NCBI RefSeq assembly: GCF_000429845.1
Contig: NZ_AUCQ01000001.1
Coordinates: forward strand, 160,647 to 224,646
Reading direction: 5' to 3'
DNA length: 64,000 nucleotides
Source of the DNA: Comamonas composti DSM 21721
GTDB taxonomy: Bacteria > Pseudomonadota > Gammaproteobacteria > Burkholderiales > Burkholderiaceae_C
The position numbers and the translations under genes are program-made. Each line of letters starts with the position of its first letter. The stretch's first letter is position 1. The notes beneath the pieces are model-generated. The model made no database searches and was not told where the DNA came from. It worked only from the letters and a program-made list of their open reading frames with translations. Of the stretch, positions 55,455 to 64,000 are shown one piece after another.

Positions 55455-55711
55455 AGAAAAAACTCCTTGGGTGAATGCTCTTGCAAGACATCTTGTTGGG
55501 CTCATATTTTCGCTTGTGCCAGTCTCACTCAAAAGGCCGCCATGAATTTCAGCACGAGCAAGTAAATACATGTATAAATTGCGCCCTCCACTGACATAAA
55601 AAGCCGCCACAGTAAGTTACGGTGCACACATTCACGAGTGGCGCACAAGACTGTCTGGCCCAGTCCTTGGGTCAAAGACTTGCCCCCTACCCCTGCAACC
55701 CGAGGAAATCT

Positions 55712-56545
55712 ATGAAACCCAATTGGATCTGGTGTCTGCCCCTGATAGCGACTATGGGACTGAGCGCCTGCGACACTACAAGCAGCGCTGGCGGCAACAA
55801 GACCGGCACTCAAGCGGCTTCAACCGGCATCGCCGGCGATGCCCAATCCCTGGCCGCCTATCACTGGCAATTGCGCCAAGCCTTTACCCCTCAGGGGAAT
55901 GAAGATCAAAGCTGGTTTCTGAGCCCCAGCCGCCAGCCCATACAACTGGACTTTGCCGAACAACGCCTGGTTGTCAAAAACCTCTGCAATGTTGTTACCG
56001 CAGGCTATAGCATCAACGGCCAGCGCATTGCCGTGCAGCGTGCAGCCAGCACCTTGATGGCCTGCCCAGACAGCGAGCTCATGGCGCTTGAGCAGCGCGT
56101 CGCCCGCATCCTTCCCCAGGCAAAGCAATGGTCGGTTCTCCTGGGCCAGGAACAAGGAGAAAAGCCAGCCACCCTGAGCCTGCAATTCATAGACGGTACA
56201 CGCTGGCAACTCCAGGGCGAGCCGACGGCCCAAACCAAATACGGCAATGCGGGTGAACGCATTTTTCTTGAAGTTGCCCCTCAGCTTGAGGCCTGCAGCC
56301 ACCCCCTGATGCCCAATTTCAAGTGCATGCGCGTGCGCGAAATTCGCTATGCAGACAATGGCGTTAAGAACTACACGGGCGAATGGGAAAACTTCTATCA
56401 GCAGATCCAGGGCTATGAGCACCAGGCAGGCACGGGCAAGGTGCTGCGCATCATGCGCTATAAGGTGAAGAACCCGCCTGCGGATGCCTCCAGCCTAGCC
56501 TACGTGCTGGACATGGTGGTCGAGTCGTATCAGGAAAAGCGTTAA
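55712..56545 (+). CDS. META / DUF4377 domain lipoprotein
   Basis: A 277-residue lipoprotein with signal peptide MKPNWIWCLPLIATMGLSAC, the cysteine at position 20 being the lipid site. A META domain (about 45-170; YHWQLRQAFTPQGNEDQSWF, LVVKNLCNVVTAGYSINGQRI) is followed by a DUF4377 domain (FLEVAPQLEACSHPLMPNFKCMRVREIRY) with two cysteines. Such proteins are linked to heat-shock or motility in some bacteria (HslJ). GAGGAA before the ATG supports the start. The gene ends before a clear terminator. Confidence 0.88.
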   Translation: MKPNWIWCLPLIATMGLSACDTTSSAGGNKTGTQAASTGIAGDAQSLAAYHWQLRQAFTPQGNEDQSWFLSPSRQPIQLDFAEQRLVVKNLCNVVTAGYSINGQRIAVQRAASTLMACPDSELMALEQRVARILPQAKQWSVLLGQEQGEKPATLSLQFIDGTRWQLQGEPTAQTKYGNAGERIFLEVAPQLEACSHPLMPNFKCMRVREIRYADNGVKNYTGEWENFYQQIQGYEHQAGTGKVLRIMRYKVKNPPADASSLAYVLDMVVESYQEKR

Positions 56546-56588
56546 CCCGATACCCAACAAGTCTTGCACAAGCAAGACCTGACCCGCC

Positions 56589-56613
56589 AAGGCCTGCAAT
56601 GCAGGCCTTTTTG
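56589..56613 (+). terminator. Intrinsic terminator of the META lipoprotein gene
   Basis: AAGGCCTG (56589-56596) pairs with CAGGCCTT (56602-56609) across a five-base loop, followed by T residues. It lies 43 bases after the lipoprotein stop. Confidence 0.85.
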
Positions 56614-57066
56614 CTTGCGACCATGCACGCCCATGCATTTGCAGCACCTGGACAAAGGTGCATGAATCATCTGCCGCTCTTCAGACGTTTCACGCCCCTC
56701 GAGCAGATCGCGCAACTCAGGCTCCACCGAATCCCCAATAGCTTGGGGTGGCAATAACAGGCCTCAAAAGCATCGGGCCGCCGGTCAAAGACTTTCTGCA
56801 AGCTCTTTTCAAGCGTCTCAGCTTATGCCCAGCGACTGTGGGCGCACCTGTGGACAACGCTCAGGATAACTAGGGCCAAGCCGCGCCAGACCTGGGTTTG
56901 CGCAACGCGCTCAAAAAACAGGCAACGCCTGGCTCAGACTGATATTTCACGCGTCCACAAGAAAGGATCAGCTGTTTGCCATTGCCCAATCCTTGACGCG
57001 CACAGAAAAAACACCAATGCTTTCCCCGTGGGCGCGAAGCGTGCATTGGCCCGCATTACTGACCAC
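56614..57066. other. Intergenic region before the MetQ-type gene
   Basis: About 450 bases between a terminator and the 3' end of the MetQ-type gene. A 70-codon minus-strand frame (56542-56754) with a CCKC segment crosses the terminator stem and has no good start, so I do not call it. Two isolated DnaA-box-like words occur (around 56851 and 56950). No other structure seen. Confidence 0.5.
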
Positions 57067-57903
57067 TCACTGCAGGAATCCTGGTTTGGCGTAGCCAGGA
57101 AACTGGCTATCCACCACGGCCTTGAATTCAGCCGAGCGATAGGCTGCAGCCAAGTCCTTGGCCCATTGAGTAGCGTCATTTCCACTCTTGACTGCGACCA
57201 CATTCAGATACTGATCGGGAGTCTTCTCGAGGACTACGGCCTCGTTGAGCCTGAGACCTGAAGAGACTGCGAAGTTGCCGTTGACGACCACATAGTCAGC
57301 ATCTTCGAGCACGCGCGGCAGTTGAGCCGCATCCAAAGCCAGGAATTTGAGCTTGTGCTGATTTTCAGCCAGGTCCAACTCCGAGATACGGGCCGGATTC
57401 ACGCCCGGCCGAACCTTGACTAGGCCAGCCTGCTCAAGCACCAGCAGAGCACGCGCAAGATTGCTGGGGTCATTAGGCAAGGCCACCTTGGCTCCGGTCT
57501 TCACACCTGTGAGCGTCTTGTGCTTTTTGCTGTATATGCCCATGGGTGCGACGGGCCCTTGCACAATGGCAGCCAATGCCAGCTTGCGATCTGCGGTGAA
57601 CTGGTCGAAATAGGCGCGGTGCTGAAAGAAGTTGGCATCCAGCGAGCCATCGCTGAGCGCCAGGTTCGGCTGCACATAGTCATTGAACTCCACAAGCTTG
57701 ACCTTGTAGCCCTTTTTCTGTAACTGGGGCACTATGCCTTTTTGCAGCAGGTCATAGTTGGAGCCTGCAGTAGCCCCGATAAGCAGACTCTTCTTGCCGC
57801 CATCCTGCGCCATGGCCGATGTACCCAGTGTGGCGGCTGCAGCCAGGGCAACTGTGGCCAGCAATGTGCGACGGCCCGAGACAAAAGAGATGCGTGCAAA
57901 CAT
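57067..57903 (-). CDS. MetQ/NlpA family substrate-binding protein
   Basis: A 278-residue ABC receptor of the NLPA type that binds methionine or related compounds. It lacks the usual lipobox; instead it has a Sec signal peptide RRTLLATVALAAAATLGTSAMAQ. The mature body has IGATAGSNYDLLQKGIVPQLQKKGYKVKLVEF, SLDANFFQHRAYFDQF and VALPNDPSNLARALLVLEQAGLV, all classic. AAAGGAG precedes the ATG. No metN or metI in the window, so it is an orphan receptor. Divergent from the P1-family peptidase across an AT-rich 160-base gap. Confidence 0.9.
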   Translation of the reverse strand: MFARISFVSGRRTLLATVALAAAATLGTSAMAQDGGKKSLLIGATAGSNYDLLQKGIVPQLQKKGYKVKLVEFNDYVQPNLALSDGSLDANFFQHRAYFDQFTADRKLALAAIVQGPVAPMGIYSKKHKTLTGVKTGAKVALPNDPSNLARALLVLEQAGLVKVRPGVNPARISELDLAENQHKLKFLALDAAQLPRVLEDADYVVVNGNFAVSSGLRLNEAVVLEKTPDQYLNVVAVKSGNDATQWAKDLAAAYRSAEFKAVVDSQFPGYAKPGFLQ

Positions 57904-57995
57904 GAGGAACTCCTTTCAATTAAGTATCGTGCCGCCATCGTGATTCACATGCTCACAAAACTGACGGAATGCAACGAGTATGCATGCTCTAAAAC

Positions 57996-58023
57996 TTGAC
58001 TCTTAAGAATAAAAAAATATCTA
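57996..58023 (+). promoter_or_regulatory. Possible promoter of the P1-family peptidase gene
   Basis: TTGACT at 57996-58001 is followed after 16 bases by TATCTA at 58018-58023 in a strongly AT-rich stretch (57990-58050). It lies about 40 bases before the TTG start. The match to sigma-70 is moderate. Confidence 0.4.
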
Positions 58024-58064
58024 TTTATTCATATTTAATATAAGAAACTCCAAGGAGCATTGCC

Positions 58065-59087
58065 TTGATCACTCCAACGTCTCTTTCAGCTCTTCTAGCT
58101 CACAGCGGCCATATCGCCCGAGTTCAGGGCCTGCTTGTCGGCCACTACACCGACAGCCGCCGCCCAACAGGCTGTACGGCCGTACTCACGCCTCAGGGCT
58201 CCGTGGGCGGTGTCGATGTACGCGGCGCCGCTCCTGGCACTCGTGAAACCGATTTGCTGCACCCCAGCAATCTCGTGCAGCAGGTTCATGGTGTCGTGCT
58301 TTCGGGTGGCAGCGCCTGGGGCCTGGATGCCGCCACGGGTGTCGTGCGCTGGCTTGAGGAGCAAGGCCATGGCCTGGATATAGGCGTGGGCAGAATCCCG
58401 CTGGTGCCCGCAGCCGTGTTGTTTGACGTGATGATGGGCGATATGCGCATACGCCCTGACGCAGCGGCCGGCCATGCCGCTTGCAAGGCCGCGAGTACCC
58501 AAAGACCTGCCGAAGGTTCCGTAGGCGCTGGCGCGGGTGCTGTGGTCGGAAAAATCTTCGGGCATGAGCGCGCCATGAAAGGCGGCCTGGGTACAGCCAG
58601 CTTTACGGTCGAGGGTGTGACTGTCGGAGCCATCGTGGCTTGCAATGCACTTGGCGATGTCTACAACCCCTATGACGGCACACTGCTGGCTGGTGCACGC
58701 ACGGCGGATGGCGGGCATTTGTTCAACGCGCGCAATGCCTTGCTAAGCGGCGAATCCCCACATCCTGTTCTTGCCGGTAGCAACACCACGATCGGCATTG
58801 TTGCCACCGACGCCCAGATCACCAAAGCCCAGGCACAGCGTCTGGCCGTGATTGCCCATGACGGCCTGGCACGCAGCATCAACCCCGTGCACACCATGAG
58901 CGATGGCGACACCATGTTCGCACTGGGTACAGGTCAAGCAGGCAAGAGTCTGGGCCTCATGACACTGTTCACCCTCGCCGCCGAAGCCGTGGCCGTGGCC
59001 ACAGCGCGCGCAATCCTGCTTGCCACTTCAGTGAACACGGAAAATCAGCCAAGGCTGCCGAGCTGGGAGGATTTTCAGACCGTCTGA
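58065..59087 (+). CDS. P1 family (DmpA/S58) self-processing peptidase
   Basis: A 340-residue N-terminal nucleophile hydrolase. The precursor self-cleaves into alpha and beta chains; the likely cut is between Asn240 and Thr241 in AGSNTTIGIVATDA, making Thr241 the nucleophile, by analogy with ThnT. Other family blocks are HGVVLSGGSAWGLDAATGV, SVGAGAGAVVGKIFG and PYDGTLLAGAR. Members cleave beta-peptides or D-amino-acid amides. The start is TTG with AAGGAG seven bases upstream; there is no nearer in-frame ATG. It ends at a 13-bp stem terminator. Confidence 0.9.
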   Translation: MITPTSLSALLAHSGHIARVQGLLVGHYTDSRRPTGCTAVLTPQGSVGGVDVRGAAPGTRETDLLHPSNLVQQVHGVVLSGGSAWGLDAATGVVRWLEEQGHGLDIGVGRIPLVPAAVLFDVMMGDMRIRPDAAAGHAACKAASTQRPAEGSVGAGAGAVVGKIFGHERAMKGGLGTASFTVEGVTVGAIVACNALGDVYNPYDGTLLAGARTADGGHLFNARNALLSGESPHPVLAGSNTTIGIVATDAQITKAQAQRLAVIAHDGLARSINPVHTMSDGDTMFALGTGQAGKSLGLMTLFTLAAEAVAVATARAILLATSVNTENQPRLPSWEDFQTV

Positions 59088-59094
59088 ACATAAA

Positions 59095-59125
59095 AAACCC
59101 TCTTGGAACTAATCCAAGAGGGTTT
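59095..59125. terminator. Bidirectional terminator between peptidase and tRNA-Val genes
   Basis: AAACCCTCTTGGA (59095-59107) and TCCAAGAGGGTTT (59113-59125) form a perfect 13-bp stem with a five-base loop. The outer A and T runs make it work on both strands, ending the peptidase gene and the tRNA-Val transcript. Confidence 0.95.
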
Positions 59126-59130
59126 AAGTA

Positions 59131-59205
59131 TGGTGGGTGATACATGGATCGAACATGTGACCCCTGCCGTGTGAAGGCAGTGCTCTACCGCTGAGCTAAT
59201 CACCC
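59131..59205 (-). tRNA. tRNA-Val (CAC), second in transcription order
   Basis: A 75-base cloverleaf with encoded CCA. Acceptor stem GGGTGAT/ATCACCC; the anticodon stem CTGCC/GGCAG encloses TTCACAC, giving anticodon CAC. T-loop TTCGATC. Identical to the copy at 59237-59311. Confidence 0.95.
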
Positions 59206-59236
59206 TAAGAAAGGCGCGTAACCTATCCAAAAAATC

Positions 59237-59311
59237 TGGTGGGTGATACATGGATCGAACATGTGACCCCTGCCGTGTGAAGGCAGTGCTCTACCGCTGA
59301 GCTAATCACCC
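59237..59311 (-). tRNA. tRNA-Val (CAC), first in transcription order
   Basis: Identical to the neighbouring tRNA-Val, 31 bases away, with encoded CCA and anticodon CAC. It lies 33 bases after the dnaQ stop on the same strand, so the tRNAs may be processed from the end of the isc-dnaQ transcript. Confidence 0.95.
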
Positions 59312-59344
59312 AATTCACCGCATTGCGGCAAGACATAGATTATG

Positions 59345-60073
59345 TCACAAGTTTGAGCCCTGCTTCTCAAAATTGCGCCACATTGTCTTGCCGCCACTGG
59401 ATTTATCCAGTTGTACCAACACCTCTTCATGGGCTGCCAGCTCTTCGGCATTGGCTTTCAGCACATGCAGCCTGATTCCGCTGAGGTCGACCTGCGGCAG
59501 CAGTAAGTCACTACTAACCTCTTCAGCAGGCTCATCAGCCATGATCAGAGCCTCCTGACCACGCGTGAGGTTGATATAGACATCGGCCAGCAACTCCGAG
59601 TCCAGCAAGGCGCCATGCAGTGTTCGCCCCGAGTTATCCACGCCCAGGCGGTCACACAGAGAGTCCAGCGAGTTTCGCTTGCCGGGATACATCTCCTTGG
59701 CCATGACCAAGGTATCGATGACACTGCTTACACACTGGAGCAGAGGTGGCCGACTGGATCTCTCCAGCTCCTTGTTGAGAAAGCCTATGTCAAAAGGTGC
59801 GTTGTGGATGATGAGCTCGGCACCTTGTAGATAAGTCCAGATTTCATCCACTTTCTCTTCAAAGCGCGGCTTGTCCCTAAGAAACTCAGTGGTGATGCCG
59901 TGAACACGCAAGGCATCGGGGTGGCTGTCGCGCCCTGCATTGAAGTACAGATGCAGATTGTTCCCCGTGAGCTTGCGGTTGATCATCTCCACGCAGCCCA
60001 GCTCGATCAAGCGATCGCCGTTCTCGGCGGACAGGCCTGTGGTTTCAGTATCGAGAACGATTTGACGCGACAT
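59345..60073 (-). CDS. dnaQ: DNA polymerase III epsilon subunit
   Basis: The 3'-5' proofreading exonuclease of the replicative polymerase; 242 residues. All DEDDh residues are present: Asp8 and Glu10 (VLDTETTG), Asp95 (HNAPFDIGF), and His153 and Asp158 (LHGALLDSE). A C-terminal tail from about 185 should bind the alpha subunit. It lies 10 bases after fdx, so proofreading capacity is placed at the end of the Fe-S assembly operon, an arrangement also found in relatives. Confidence 0.96.
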   Translation of the reverse strand: MSRQIVLDTETTGLSAENGDRLIELGCVEMINRKLTGNNLHLYFNAGRDSHPDALRVHGITTEFLRDKPRFEEKVDEIWTYLQGAELIIHNAPFDIGFLNKELERSSRPPLLQCVSSVIDTLVMAKEMYPGKRNSLDSLCDRLGVDNSGRTLHGALLDSELLADVYINLTRGQEALIMADEPAEEVSSDLLLPQVDLSGIRLHVLKANAEELAAHEEVLVQLDKSSGGKTMWRNFEKQGSNL

Positions 60074-60083
60074 GCTCTGCCTT

Positions 60084-60422
60084 TCAGTGATTTTCCTTGG
60101 CGTGATTGATGGAGTACTTGGGAATCTCCACCGTCACGTCCTCGCGCGCCAAAATGGCCTGGCAGGACAGGCGGGACTGAGGCTCCAGCCCCCAGGCACG
60201 GTCTAGCAGATCCTCCTCTTCCTCCTCGGCCTCGTTGAGCGAGCCAAAGCCTTTTCTCACGACAACGTGGCAAGTCGTGCAGGCCCGGCTCATGTCACAG
60301 GCGTGCTCTATCTTGATATTGTTGTCCAGCAAGGCCTCGCAGATCGAGGTACCAACTGGGGCCTGGATTTCTGCGCCCTCTGGACAATATTCGGCGTGGG
60401 GGAGAATTTTGATGACGGGCAT
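60084..60422 (-). CDS. fdx: ISC-type [2Fe-2S] ferredoxin
   Basis: Electron carrier for Fe-S cluster assembly; 112 residues. Cluster ligands are Cys42, Cys48, Cys51 and Cys87 (C-x5-C-x2-C ... C), in HACDMSRACTTCHVVV and RLSCQAIL. A run of glutamates (EEEEED, about 65-71) follows the ISC-type pattern. The start MPVIKILPHAEYCPEG at 60422 is preferred by homology over an ATG nine codons upstream. Between hscA and dnaQ, with short gaps on both sides. Confidence 0.96.
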   Translation of the reverse strand: MPVIKILPHAEYCPEGAEIQAPVGTSICEALLDNNIKIEHACDMSRACTTCHVVVRKGFGSLNEAEEEEEDLLDRAWGLEPQSRLSCQAILAREDVTVEIPKYSINHAKENH

Positions 60423-60445
60423 GACTTCTGCGTTCAAACCTAGAT

Positions 60446-62314
60446 TCAAGAAAGGGATTGCACATTTTTGCCGGCCAGGGCCCGCTGTATGCTGCGATTC
60501 ATACGTTCGGCAGCAAAGGCCTCCGTGCCTTTGGCCAATGCCTGGGTCGCGGCCTCAATCACGGCGGCATCCTCAGCCCCCATGCTGGCACGCAGGCCCT
60601 GCATAAGAGCATCGATTGCCACACGCGGTCCGGGCTCCAGCACATCGCCATCGGCCTCCAGTGCGCTTTGCGTGGCAAGCAGCATGCGATCGGCATCGAC
60701 GCGCGCTTCGACCAGGGCCCTGGCCTGCATATCCTGCTGGGCCGTGGCAAAGCCTTCTTGCAGCATGCGCGCAACCTCGTCATCAGACAGGCCATAGGAA
60801 GGCTTGACATCGATATGAGCCTCGACCCCGCTTAGCTGCTCCTGCGCACTGACCGAAAGCAGGCCGTCCGCATCAACCGTAAAGGTCACGCGTATGCGCG
60901 CCGCACCTGCAGCCATGGGCGGAATGCCACGTAACTCGAAGCGAGCCAAACTGCGGCAGTCAGCTACGAGGTCGCGCTCGCCCTGAAGCACATGAATGGC
61001 CAGCGCTGTCTGACCATCCTTGTAGGTGGTGAAGTCCTGGGCTTTGGCTGTAGGTATGGTTTCGTTGCGTGTGATGATGCGTTCCACCAAGCCACCCATG
61101 GTTTCCACCCCCAAGGACAGGGGAATGACATCCAGCAGCAGCATGTCGCCACTGGTGCTGTTGCCGGCCAATTGGTTGGCCTGAACAGCAGCACCCAAGG
61201 CTACGACCTCATCGGGGTTAAGGTTGATCAAAGGCTCACGCCCGAAGAACCTTGCCACGGCCTCGCGTACCTGAGGCATGCGCGTGGAGCCACCAACCAA
61301 AACCACGCCCTGAACCTCATCACGACCCAGGCCCGCGTCCTTGAGCACCCGACGCACAGCAGCCAGCGAACGAGTCGTCAGGTGCTCACTGGCAGCATCA
61401 AAATCCGTCCTTGTAATGTCCAGGACCACCTTCCCACCACCGAGTTCGGCCTCGAACAACGCGTTAGGCATATCCGTCAAGGCCTGCTTGCAGGCCCGCG
61501 CAGCCAAGCGCCAGCGGGCCTTGTCTTCAGCCGTCTGAGGCGTAATTTCCGTTCTGCGTGCAACCCACAGTCCGAGAGCAGCATCGTAATCATCGCCACC
61601 CAGAGCTGAATCACCGCCTGTGGCTACAACCTCGAAGACACCTTGGGTCAAGCGCAATATGGAGATGTCAAAAGTACCGCCCCCAAGGTCATACACCGCA
61701 TAAACGCCTTCAGCGGCATTGTCCAGTCCGTAGGCAATGGCTGCTGCCGTAGGCTCGTTGATCAAACGCAGCAAATGGATACCAGCCAGCTTGGCCGCAT
61801 CCTTGGTCGCCTGACGCTGAGCATCATCGAAGTAGGCCGGCACGGTAATGACTGCACCATAAAGGTCCTCATCAAAACTATCCTCGGCGCGAAAGCGCAG
61901 CGTGGCCAGGATTTCAGCACTGACCTCCACCGGGGTTTTGACTCCATCCACGGTCTCGATGGCGATAGAGCCGCCCTGTTCCTGCTGATGCACGAAGCGA
62001 TAGGGAAGATGCCCGGGCGCCGCCAAATCGGCCAGGGTCCGCCCCATGAAGCGCTTGGCCGAAACCAGGGTGTTGGCCGCATCCTGAGTCTGAGCGGCCA
62101 GAGCAGCCCGCCCGATCTCACGCCGCCCACCAGGCAGGTAGTGAACCACGGAGGGCAAAAGCACAGCACCATCCTCGTCAGGAAGGCACTCGGCCACGCC
62201 GTTACGCACGGCCGCAACCAGGGAATGGGTAGTACCCAGATCTATGCCAACGGCGATTCTTCGCTGATGGGGATCCGGCGACTGACCAGGCTCGGAAATC
62301 TGCAATAGCGCCAT
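60446..62314 (-). CDS. hscA: Fe-S assembly Hsp70-type chaperone HscA
   Basis: A specialised Hsp70 that works with HscB on IscU to release its cluster; 622 residues. The ATPase domain begins [19 protein letters not shown] and includes [14 protein letters not shown] and [18 protein letters not shown]; the substrate-binding domain starts near [14 protein letters not shown]. The ATG at 62314 is used; a TTG four codons earlier is possible. The gap of 79 bases to hscB is larger than elsewhere in the operon. Its target motif LPPVK is present in the IscU encoded here. Confidence 0.95.
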   Translation of the reverse strand: MALLQISEPGQSPDPHQRRIAVGIDLGTTHSLVAAVRNGVAECLPDEDGAVLLPSVVHYLPGGRREIGRAALAAQTQDAANTLVSAKRFMGRTLADLAAPGHLPYRFVHQQEQGGSIAIETVDGVKTPVEVSAEILATLRFRAEDSFDEDLYGAVITVPAYFDDAQRQATKDAAKLAGIHLLRLINEPTAAAIAYGLDNAAEGVYAVYDLGGGTFDISILRLTQGVFEVVATGGDSALGGDDYDAALGLWVARRTEITPQTAEDKARWRLAARACKQALTDMPNALFEAELGGGKVVLDITRTDFDAASEHLTTRSLAAVRRVLKDAGLGRDEVQGVVLVGGSTRMPQVREAVARFFGREPLINLNPDEVVALGAAVQANQLAGNSTSGDMLLLDVIPLSLGVETMGGLVERIITRNETIPTAKAQDFTTYKDGQTALAIHVLQGERDLVADCRSLARFELRGIPPMAAGAARIRVTFTVDADGLLSVSAQEQLSGVEAHIDVKPSYGLSDDEVARMLQEGFATAQQDMQARALVEARVDADRMLLATQSALEADGDVLEPGPRVAIDALMQGLRASMGAEDAAVIEAATQALAKGTEAFAAERMNRSIQRALAGKNVQSLS

Positions 62315-62393
62315 GGAAATATTCAAAAAATGCGCAAGACTGATCGCATAAACAGCCTTGTAAAGTCATGGAAAAGATGTACCAGGGTTTGGC

Positions 62394-62912
62394 TTATTGT
62401 CCCAGTTGGTCGCGCTGCCGCTCTAGGTCCTGGACAAAGCGCTCAACAAACATGAGGGCTCTCACGTTCTGCACGGCAGCCGTTGCATTCTGAGTCTCAT
62501 CCAGTAAATGAGCACATTCAGTCAGCAAGCGCTTTTGCTCCTGTCCGACCTCAGCTTCGATCTTGTCCAGATCGCGCTCTTCAACAACTTCCTCCAGCGC
62601 TTCACGCCATTGCATCTGCTGCATCAAAAAGGCTGCAGGCATGGCGGTGTTGTCTTCAGCCTGGACGGGAGCCCCCATAAGCTCACACAAATAGGCTGCG
62701 CGTTTGAGCGGATTTTTAAGCCGTTGATAGGCCTCATTGATACGCACTGACCATTGCATGGCAACACGCTGTGCCGCAGCGCCCTGGGAGGCAAAGCGGT
62801 CGGGATGGGCCTCACGCTGCAACTGCTTCCAGCGCGCATCCAGGACATTGCGCTCCTGGGTGAATTGGCGCGGTAGCCCAAACAATTCGAAATCGTCAGC
62901 TTGCAAGTTCAT
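62394..62912 (-). CDS. hscB: Fe-S assembly J-domain co-chaperone HscB
   Basis: J-domain partner of HscA; 172 residues. The HPD motif is His36-Pro37-Asp38 in REAHPDRFASQ, within an N-terminal J domain (about 6-75). The C-terminal three-helix bundle (ALEEVVEERDLDKIEAEV) binds IscU. The ATG at 62912 (MNLQADDFELFGLPRQF) has no visible ribosome site; the bases just upstream belong to a terminator-like hairpin ending only six bases before it. That is unusual for a gene in the middle of an operon. Confidence 0.95.
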   Translation of the reverse strand: MNLQADDFELFGLPRQFTQERNVLDARWKQLQREAHPDRFASQGAAAQRVAMQWSVRINEAYQRLKNPLKRAAYLCELMGAPVQAEDNTAMPAAFLMQQMQWREALEEVVEERDLDKIEAEVGQEQKRLLTECAHLLDETQNATAAVQNVRALMFVERFVQDLERQRDQLGQ

Positions 62913-62917
62913 AGGAA

Positions 62918-62952
62918 CAAAAAACCGCCAGCACCGAAGCGCTGGCGGTTTT
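62918..62952 (-). terminator. Terminator-like hairpin with UUCG loop inside the isc operon
   Basis: AAAACCGCCAGC (62921-62932) pairs perfectly with GCTGGCGGTTTT (62941-62952). Read on the minus strand the loop is GCTTCGGT, so a C(UUCG)G tetraloop can cap the stem, and six T residues follow. It lies between iscA and hscB, within six bases of the hscB start codon. Confidence 0.9.
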
Positions 62953-63035
62953 CTCAAAAGAAAGTCATAACCCGCGCAAGCCCCGCAAAGCGCTTTCACG
63001 CGCCAAGCCTGAGCCTCACGGTACAACGCCAGTTG

Positions 63036-63359
63036 TCAGATGCGAAAGCTCTCGCCGCAGCCGCAGCGATCGCGCTCGTTAGGATTCAGAAACTTGAAGC
63101 CTTCATTCAAGCCCTCACGCACAAAGTCCAGTTGCGTGCCATCTATATAAGCAAGACTCTTGGGGTCGACCATGACCTTCACGCCACGGTCTTCGAACAC
63201 CACATCCTCGGGCGCAAGCTCATCCACATATTCAAGCTTGTAAGCCAGGCCCGAACAACCTGTGGTCTTAACCCCCAAACGCACGCCTATGCCATGACCA
63301 CGACGCGTGAGGTAACGACTCACATGGCGGGCAGCAGCTTCGGTCAGGGAAATAGACAT
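63036..63359 (-). CDS. iscA: Fe-S assembly A-type carrier IscA
   Basis: Carrier for iron or Fe-S clusters; 107 residues. The three conserved cysteines are Cys35 (TTGCSGLAY), Cys99 and Cys101 (CGCGESF). The ATG at 63359 ([17 protein letters not shown]) is one base after the iscU stop. Downstream a hairpin separates it from hscB. Confidence 0.97.
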   Translation of the reverse strand: MSISLTEAAARHVSRYLTRRGHGIGVRLGVKTTGCSGLAYKLEYVDELAPEDVVFEDRGVKVMVDPKSLAYIDGTQLDFVREGLNEGFKFLNPNERDRCGCGESFRI

Positions 63360-63360
63360 A

Positions 63361-63759
63361 TCAGGCAGCCGCGCCGGGTTCGCGCTTGGCGCGATAGTCA
63401 TTGACAGCAGCCTTGATGGCATCTTCAGCCAAGATGGAACAATGCACCTTCACCGGAGGCAGTGCCAGTTCCTCAGCGATTTCACTATTCTTAAGTGCAG
63501 CAGCTTCATCCAGTGTCTTGCCCTTGACCCATTCGGTCACCAAAGAAGATGAAGCGATGGCCGAACCACAGCCGTAAGTCTTGAAACGCGCATCCTCGAT
63601 CACTCCAGTTTCTGGATTGACCTTGATTTGAAGCTTCATCACGTCGCCACAGGCTGGCGCGCCGACCATGCCCGTACCAACGAACGCGTCATTCTTGTCG
63701 AAGGAGCCTACGTTGCGGGGGTTCTCGTAGTGGTCAACCACTTTGTCAGAATAAGCCAT
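63361..63759 (-). CDS. iscU: Fe-S cluster assembly scaffold IscU
   Basis: The scaffold on which [2Fe-2S] clusters form; 132 residues. Cluster residues Cys37, Asp39, Cys64 and Cys107 are present ([24 protein letters not shown]), along with LPPVK (100-104), which HscA recognises. AGAGG precedes the ATG by about eight bases. The start is [18 protein letters not shown]. It lies 50 bases after iscS. Confidence 0.97.
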   Translation of the reverse strand: MAYSDKVVDHYENPRNVGSFDKNDAFVGTGMVGAPACGDVMKLQIKVNPETGVIEDARFKTYGCGSAIASSSLVTEWVKGKTLDEAAALKNSEIAEELALPPVKVHCSILAEDAIKAAVNDYRAKREPGAAA

Positions 63760-63809
63760 GGTGTCTACCTCTTCAATTCTCGATTCGTGCGAACTTCAAT
63801 GCGCAGTCT

Positions 63810-64000
63810 TTAATGCGCGGCCCATTGGATGGTGCTCAGATCTATCCCGTCCTGATACATCTCCCACAGGGGACTGAGCTCACGTAGCTTGGCCACATTC
63901 ACACGTATGGTGCTGATCGCGTAGTCAATCTCTTCCTCTGTCGTGAAACGACCTATGGTCATGCGCAGACTGCTGTGAGCCAACTCGTCGCTGCGCCCCA
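63810..64000 (-). CDS. iscS: Cysteine desulfurase IscS, C-terminal end
   Basis: The last 63 codons of the sulfur donor of the ISC system; the rest lies beyond the right edge. The translation includes [20 protein letters not shown] and ends [20 protein letters not shown] followed by WAAH, a typical IscS C-terminus that contacts IscU. The iscR regulator would be expected further upstream, outside the window. Confidence 0.95.
   Translation of the reverse strand, partial: GRSDELAHSSLRMTIGRFTTEEEIDYAISTIRVNVAKLRELSPLWEMYQDGIDLSTIQWAAH

Noticed and set aside
56542-56754. Minus-strand 70-codon frame with a CCKC segment after the META lipoprotein gene
   Set aside because: It runs through the lipoprotein's terminator stem, has no ribosome site, and its end looks like translated hairpin. 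It may be a decayed fragment but I cannot support a gene.
56845-56960. TGTGGACAA and GTCCACAAG words resembling DnaA boxes, possible replication origin
   Set aside because: Only two imperfect boxes, no AT-rich unwinding region and no dnaA, dnaN or gidA genes nearby.

Overview
The window looks like a chromosomal segment of a high-GC betaproteobacterium of the family Comamonadaceae (Comamonas/Delftia type). The evidence is an OmpC/Omp32-type porin, several TctC/Bug-family receptors without transporter subunits, the aat-bpt pair of N-end-rule transferases, the order isc-hsc-fdx-dnaQ followed by tRNA-Val, and a dispersed palindrome family with the core GCTACCAGCTATC. No rRNA genes, CRISPR arrays, IS transposases or prophage genes were seen. 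Assignment is by recognition of protein families, not by a search.

Left part (1-15.6 kb): a truncated cobT; a long non-coding stretch with a 13-bp minisatellite; a porin facing a branched-chain amino acid receptor across a shared terminator; a hidden 34-residue cysteine-rich peptide gene beside a 269-bp element of nested inverted repeats; mogA-yjgA; pmbA; a nucleotidyltransferase. Then comes a catabolic block on the minus strand (CaiB CoA-transferase, Bug receptor, M20 amidohydrolase, Bug receptor, acyl-CoA dehydrogenase), divergent from a LysR regulator with a clear operator-like palindrome between them.

Middle (15.6-34.4 kb): acnA, a CsbD-like stress protein, a membrane/SDR fusion with a DUF4166 partner, a histidine kinase and NtrC-type regulator pair, three tandem tRNA-Asn genes, peptide deformylase, and map - small membrane protein - glnD, then the large purL gene.

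A type I restriction-modification operon (34.6-42.1 kb) follows purL: hsdR, hsdM, hsdS and a fourth gene with a NucS-like nuclease core. The last three are joined by 4-base stop/start overlaps. This is the best candidate for an under-described system in the window.

Right part (42-64 kb): aat-bpt, an IclR regulator, an esterase/ygiD pair, the coupled aroQ - hydrolase - arfB operon, a histidine-rich secreted protein, glnS, paiB, a dicarboxylate/anion symporter, an M23 peptidase, two lipoproteins, a MetQ-type receptor divergent from a P1-family self-processing peptidase, two tRNA-Val genes, and the Fe-S assembly operon iscS-iscU-iscA-hscB-hscA-fdx-dnaQ, cut by the right edge. A perfect hairpin with a UUCG loop and U-tract lies between iscA and hscB.
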